17,515 nucleotides of DNA from an uncultured Armatimonadota bacterium. Its GTDB lineage: Bacteria > Armatimonadota > UBA5829 > DTJY01. The DNA lies in the NCBI GenBank assembly GCA_937875395.1, contig CALNCU010000239.1, positions 1 to 17,515 on the forward strand. The letters are read 5' to 3'. Shown piece after piece: positions 14,467-17,515 of the stretch. The notes beneath the pieces were generated by a model that worked only from the letters and a program-made list of their open reading frames with translations, made no database searches and was not told the DNA's origin. Numbering within the stretch: position 1 is the first letter of the stretch; each line of letters starts with the position of its first letter. Both the position numbers and the translations under genes were made by a program.

Positions 14467-17400
14467 ATGGCAAGTCTTCCGGCGGTAGTCGGTATACGCA
14501 TAGAAGAGATAAAAACCTGCGTAATAGCACAATCCCAAAGCTTAAGCGGCTGGGAGGTAAGGCATGCGCGCCACCTTGCGCCGGGCAAGTATGAGTATCT
14601 GGATAATTGGAAACCCCTGAACGTAGGGGATGTATGGGCACGGCAAGGGCAGACCGCCTTCATCCGCCGGGAGATTACTGTTCCATGCGATTGGAAGGGA
14701 CTCCGCACAGCCCTGGTGATGACCACCGGCGGCGAAGGGCTCCTCAGCATAAACGGCCGTCCGTACCACGGCGTTGATGACAACCGCGGCTACATCCTTC
14801 TATCCAAAGAATGCAAGGGCGGCGAACACTTTTCCTGCGAAATAGAGATAAAAACCGGGAACTATTTTGAATACGTGGTCAAGAACCCGGAGCAAACCTA
14901 CGTGCTCAGCGAATCCAAGCTTATAGGCATAGACCCGGATATTGAGGCTGCCTACTACGATTTCTCCGTAGTACATGAAGCGGCAACGGGGGAGAAGAAT
15001 GCCACCCTGCAAGAGGCCATCCTTCTTGCTATAAAAAAGGCGCTTGCCACCGTGGACTTCCGGGATGCTCATGCCCCCGCATTCAAGCCACAACTGGCGG
15101 AAGCACGCCGGATTATGAGGGAAGAGCTGGGCAGGATAAACTTTGGAGATACACCTGCCAAGAATTTCTTTGCCGGGCACTCGCATATAGACGTAGCCTG
15201 GCTCTGGCCCCTAAAAGAGACCGCCAGAAAGGTGGGGCGTACATACTCCACCGTAACAACCCTTATGGATGAATACCCGGACTATCACTTTGTATGCAGC
15301 CAGGTGCCGCTCTTCATCTACCTAAAAGAGAACTTCCCATCTATATATGAAAAGGTGAAGGCAAGGGTAGAAGAGGGCAGGTTTGAGCCCATAGGCGGCA
15401 CCTGGGTAGAGAACGACTGCAATCTTGTTTCCGGGGAGTCGCTGGTTCGTCAGTGCCTCTACGGAAAGCGATTTTTCAAGAATGAATTCGGCGTGGACGT
15501 AAAGGTGGGGTGGCTTCCGGATGTCTTCGGCTATTCCGGTGCCATGCCCCAGATATACAAAAAATCCGGGCTTGATTACTTTATGACCTCAAAAATAAGT
15601 TGGAATGACACAAACCGGTTCCCCTGGAACACCTTCTGGTGGGAGGGGATAGACGGCACCCGCATCTTCACGCATTTTATCCACGGCTCTTACAATGCCT
15701 GCGTCACCCCGGATCAGATGCGGAATTTTTGGGAGACGTATAATTCCAAGTTAGATAGCCCGGAGTTCCTGTCAGCCTTTGGATTTGGAGACGGCGGAGG
15801 CGGCCCCACGCGGAAGCAACTGGAATACATCCCCCGAATGAAGAACATCCCCGGCCTCCCCAAAGCGCGGACAGGCCGCACGCACGACTTCTTCAAGAGG
15901 ATAGAAGGAGAATGCCGCGACCTACCCACCTGGGTAGGAGAGTTCTACTTTGAGCTGCACCGCGGCACCTATACAAGCCAGGCAAAGACTAAACGGTACA
16001 ACAGAAAGAGCGAGCTTGCCCTGCGAGACGCAGAGCAACTCTCATCGGTGGCAAACGGCATGGGGTTCGATTATCCCAAGCAGGAGTTGGTATCGGATTG
16101 GGAGACGGTGCTTCTAAACCAGTTCCACGATGTAATCCCCGGCTCATCAATAACAGAAGTCTACAAAGATTCAGAAGAGCAGTACAGGCAGGTACTCTCA
16201 TCCGCCAAAACCATAACAGAAAACGCCCTGGAGCATATCACCCAAAACATTGATACCGCCGGCGATGGAGCCCCCATCGTCGCCTTCAACACCCTCTCCT
16301 GGGAGAGATCCGGCGCCGTTGCAATCCCCGGCAGAAAGAGCAGCACCCAGGTATTAGATACAGAAGGCCACCCAATACCAAGCCAGCAGACGGCAGACGG
16401 ACTTATCTTCTGGGCAGAAGGCATCCCCTCCTGCGGATACAAAGTATTCAGATTAGCAGATGGAAAGAAAGAAGAGAGAAGCCCGTTCACCGTAAAAGAT
16501 GGAACTATCACCACCCCCTACTACAACATAGAAATAGCAAAAGACGGCAGCATCCCCCGCCTCTATGACAGAGAGAACTCCCGGGAGGTGCTCCCCAAGG
16601 GTGCACGCGCAAACATACTCCAAGTCTTTGAAGACAAGCCATCCAACTGGGATGCGTGGGACATAGAACTTCAATACCAGGACAAAATGTGGGAGTTTAC
16701 CGCATCAAAGCCGCCCGTAGTTATAGAAAACGGCCCCGTCCGGCTGGTAGTGGAAGCAGAACTAAAATACGGCAAATCCACCATAAACCAGAAGATCATA
16801 CTCTATGCCCACACCCGCCGGATAGACTTTGAAACCAAGGTAGACTGGCAGGAGCGCAGAACCCTGCTCAAAACAGCCTTTCCGGTAGACATCCGCTCTG
16901 CGCAGGCAACATACGAGATAGCATACGGAGCCATAGAACGCCCCACCCACTGGAACACAAGCTGGGATGCAGCCCGGTTTGAAGTAAGCGGCCACCGCTG
17001 GGCAGACCTCTCAGAGCCGGGATATGGAGTGAGCCTGCTAAACGACAGCAAATACGGCTGGGACATAAAAGGCAACGTGATGCGCCTCTCGCTTCTCCGC
17101 TCCCCGGAAAACCCAGACCCGGATGCAGACAAGGGCGAGCATACCTTTACCTATTCGCTCTTTCCCCATAGTGGAGGATGGACGGAGGGCACGCTTCAGG
17201 CAGGGCATGAACTGAATGTGCCTATCAGGGCATGTGCGGATTCTATTCACGGCGGAAGCCTTCCTTCAAGGCATTCCTTTATATCCGTGGACAGGCCCGG
17301 CGTGATAGTGGATGCCGTAAAGCAGGCAGAGGACAGCGGCAGCACAATAGTTCGCCTCTACGAAGCATACGGCTCCCGCGGCCCCGTAACGCTCACCTTC

Positions 17401-17515
17401 CACAAGTCCCTTGCAAGCGCATACGAATGCAACCTTCTGGAAGAAGCAATAGAACAGCTCCCAACCGGCGGGCAAAATATCTGCCTAAATATCCGCCCGT
17501 TTGAGGTACGCACGT
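14467..17515 (+). CDS. GH38 alpha-mannosidase, cytosolic MAN2C1/Ams1-like type, 3' end outside window
   Basis: The frame opens at ATG 14467 (TAAGGAG nine bases upstream) and runs 1016 codons to the right edge, so it is nearly full length for this class. GH38 enzymes are retaining, zinc-dependent alpha-mannosidases. Residues about 1-200 form the beta-sandwich N-terminal domain of the long cytosolic type (WARQGQTAFIRREITVP). The catalytic barrel follows: HSHIDVAWLW with zinc ligands His240 and Asp242, GGTWVENDCNL, WLPDVFGYSGAMPQI with nucleophile and zinc ligand Asp352, FGFGDGGGGPT, and LLNQFHDVIPGSSI with zinc ligand His554. A C-terminal beta-sandwich region ends near LNIRPFEVRT, resembling the normal terminus. 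There is no signal peptide, so it works inside the cell on imported mannosides. It lies beyond a strong terminator, so it may have its own weak promoter or depend on read-through. Family assignment is very secure. Confidence 0.96.
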   Translation, partial: MASLPAVVGIRIEEIKTCVIAQSQSLSGWEVRHARHLAPGKYEYLDNWKPLNVGDVWARQGQTAFIRREITVPCDWKGLRTALVMTTGGEGLLSINGRPYHGVDDNRGYILLSKECKGGEHFSCEIEIKTGNYFEYVVKNPEQTYVLSESKLIGIDPDIEAAYYDFSVVHEAATGEKNATLQEAILLAIKKALATVDFRDAHAPAFKPQLAEARRIMREELGRINFGDTPAKNFFAGHSHIDVAWLWPLKETARKVGRTYSTVTTLMDEYPDYHFVCSQVPLFIYLKENFPSIYEKVKARVEEGRFEPIGGTWVENDCNLVSGESLVRQCLYGKRFFKNEFGVDVKVGWLPDVFGYSGAMPQIYKKSGLDYFMTSKISWNDTNRFPWNTFWWEGIDGTRIFTHFIHGSYNACVTPDQMRNFWETYNSKLDSPEFLSAFGFGDGGGGPTRKQLEYIPRMKNIPGLPKARTGRTHDFFKRIEGECRDLPTWVGEFYFELHRGTYTSQAKTKRYNRKSELALRDAEQLSSVANGMGFDYPKQELVSDWETVLLNQFHDVIPGSSITEVYKDSEEQYRQVLSSAKTITENALEHITQNIDTAGDGAPIVAFNTLSWERSGAVAIPGRKSSTQVLDTEGHPIPSQQTADGLIFWAEGIPSCGYKVFRLADGKKEERSPFTVKDGTITTPYYNIEIAKDGSIPRLYDRENSREVLPKGARANILQVFEDKPSNWDAWDIELQYQDKMWEFTASKPPVVIENGPVRLVVEAELKYGKSTINQKIILYAHTRRIDFETKVDWQERRTLLKTAFPVDIRSAQATYEIAYGAIERPTHWNTSWDAARFEVSGHRWADLSEPGYGVSLLNDSKYGWDIKGNVMRLSLLRSPENPDPDADKGEHTFTYSLFPHSGGWTEGTLQAGHELNVPIRACADSIHGGSLPSRHSFISVDRPGVIVDAVKQAEDSGSTIVRLYEAYGSRGPVTLTFHKSLASAYECNLLEEAIEQLPTGGQNICLNIRPFEVRT

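Noticed and set aside
1..17515. CRISPR array, tRNA, rRNA or insertion sequence
   Set aside because: I read both strands for regularly spaced direct repeats, cloverleaf patterns and transposase motifs and found none.

Overview
The window holds eleven protein-coding genes in two divergent groups, plus regulatory DNA. The organism is a bacterium. The prepilin-like protein at 9694-10389 has the N-terminal pattern FPVFAKAREKAKQ...CQSNLRQI...YAQDYEE and a C-terminal H-X9-D motif. That style is common in Armatimonadota and also seen in Planctomycetota and Lentisphaerota; Armatimonadota is my best guess, by inference only. Both groups of genes use ATA freely for isoleucine, and I see no mobile element, tRNA, rRNA or CRISPR array.

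Left half, minus strand (7108 down to the left edge): a tight operon of six genes. In transcription order these are an intracellular glycoside-hydrolase-like protein with a GH20b/GH67-type N-terminal domain (4832-7108), a class V aminotransferase (3687-4844), a Gfo/Idh/MocA oxidoreductase (2707-3690), an amidohydrolase-2 family hydrolase that could be a lactonase (1865-2710), a cyclase/kynurenine-formamidase-like metal hydrolase (1096-1767) and an M20 peptidase/deacylase cut by the left edge (1-1099). Four of the five junctions overlap, three of them as ATGA. This looks like a catabolic pathway for an unidentified, possibly nitrogen-containing or acylated, sugar or glycoside. No transporter lies in the window.

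Centre (7109-7260): a divergent control region. The minus-strand operon has a near-consensus promoter (TTGACA, 17 nt, TATTAT). The plus-strand regulator has a weaker one (TTTACA, 17 nt, TACGAT). A copy of the palindrome ATGCTAGCAT lies over each predicted start of transcription, and the two centres are 94 bp apart. The first plus-strand gene, a GntR-type regulator with a LacI-like sensor domain (7261-8319), is the obvious candidate to bind them.

Right half, plus strand: a 203-nt leader region with hairpins is followed by a second GntR/LacI-type regulator (8523-9671), the prepilin-like protein (9694-10389) and a 1316-residue exported protein with a carbohydrate-binding-like, a ThuA-like and a divergent PHP-like region (10423-14373). 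These three are closely spaced and end at a strong intrinsic terminator (14385-14445). After it comes a cytosolic-type GH38 alpha-mannosidase (14467 to the right edge, nearly complete). The overall picture is a locus for sensing, binding and breaking down a glycan, perhaps mannose-containing, with two regulators tuned to different inducers.
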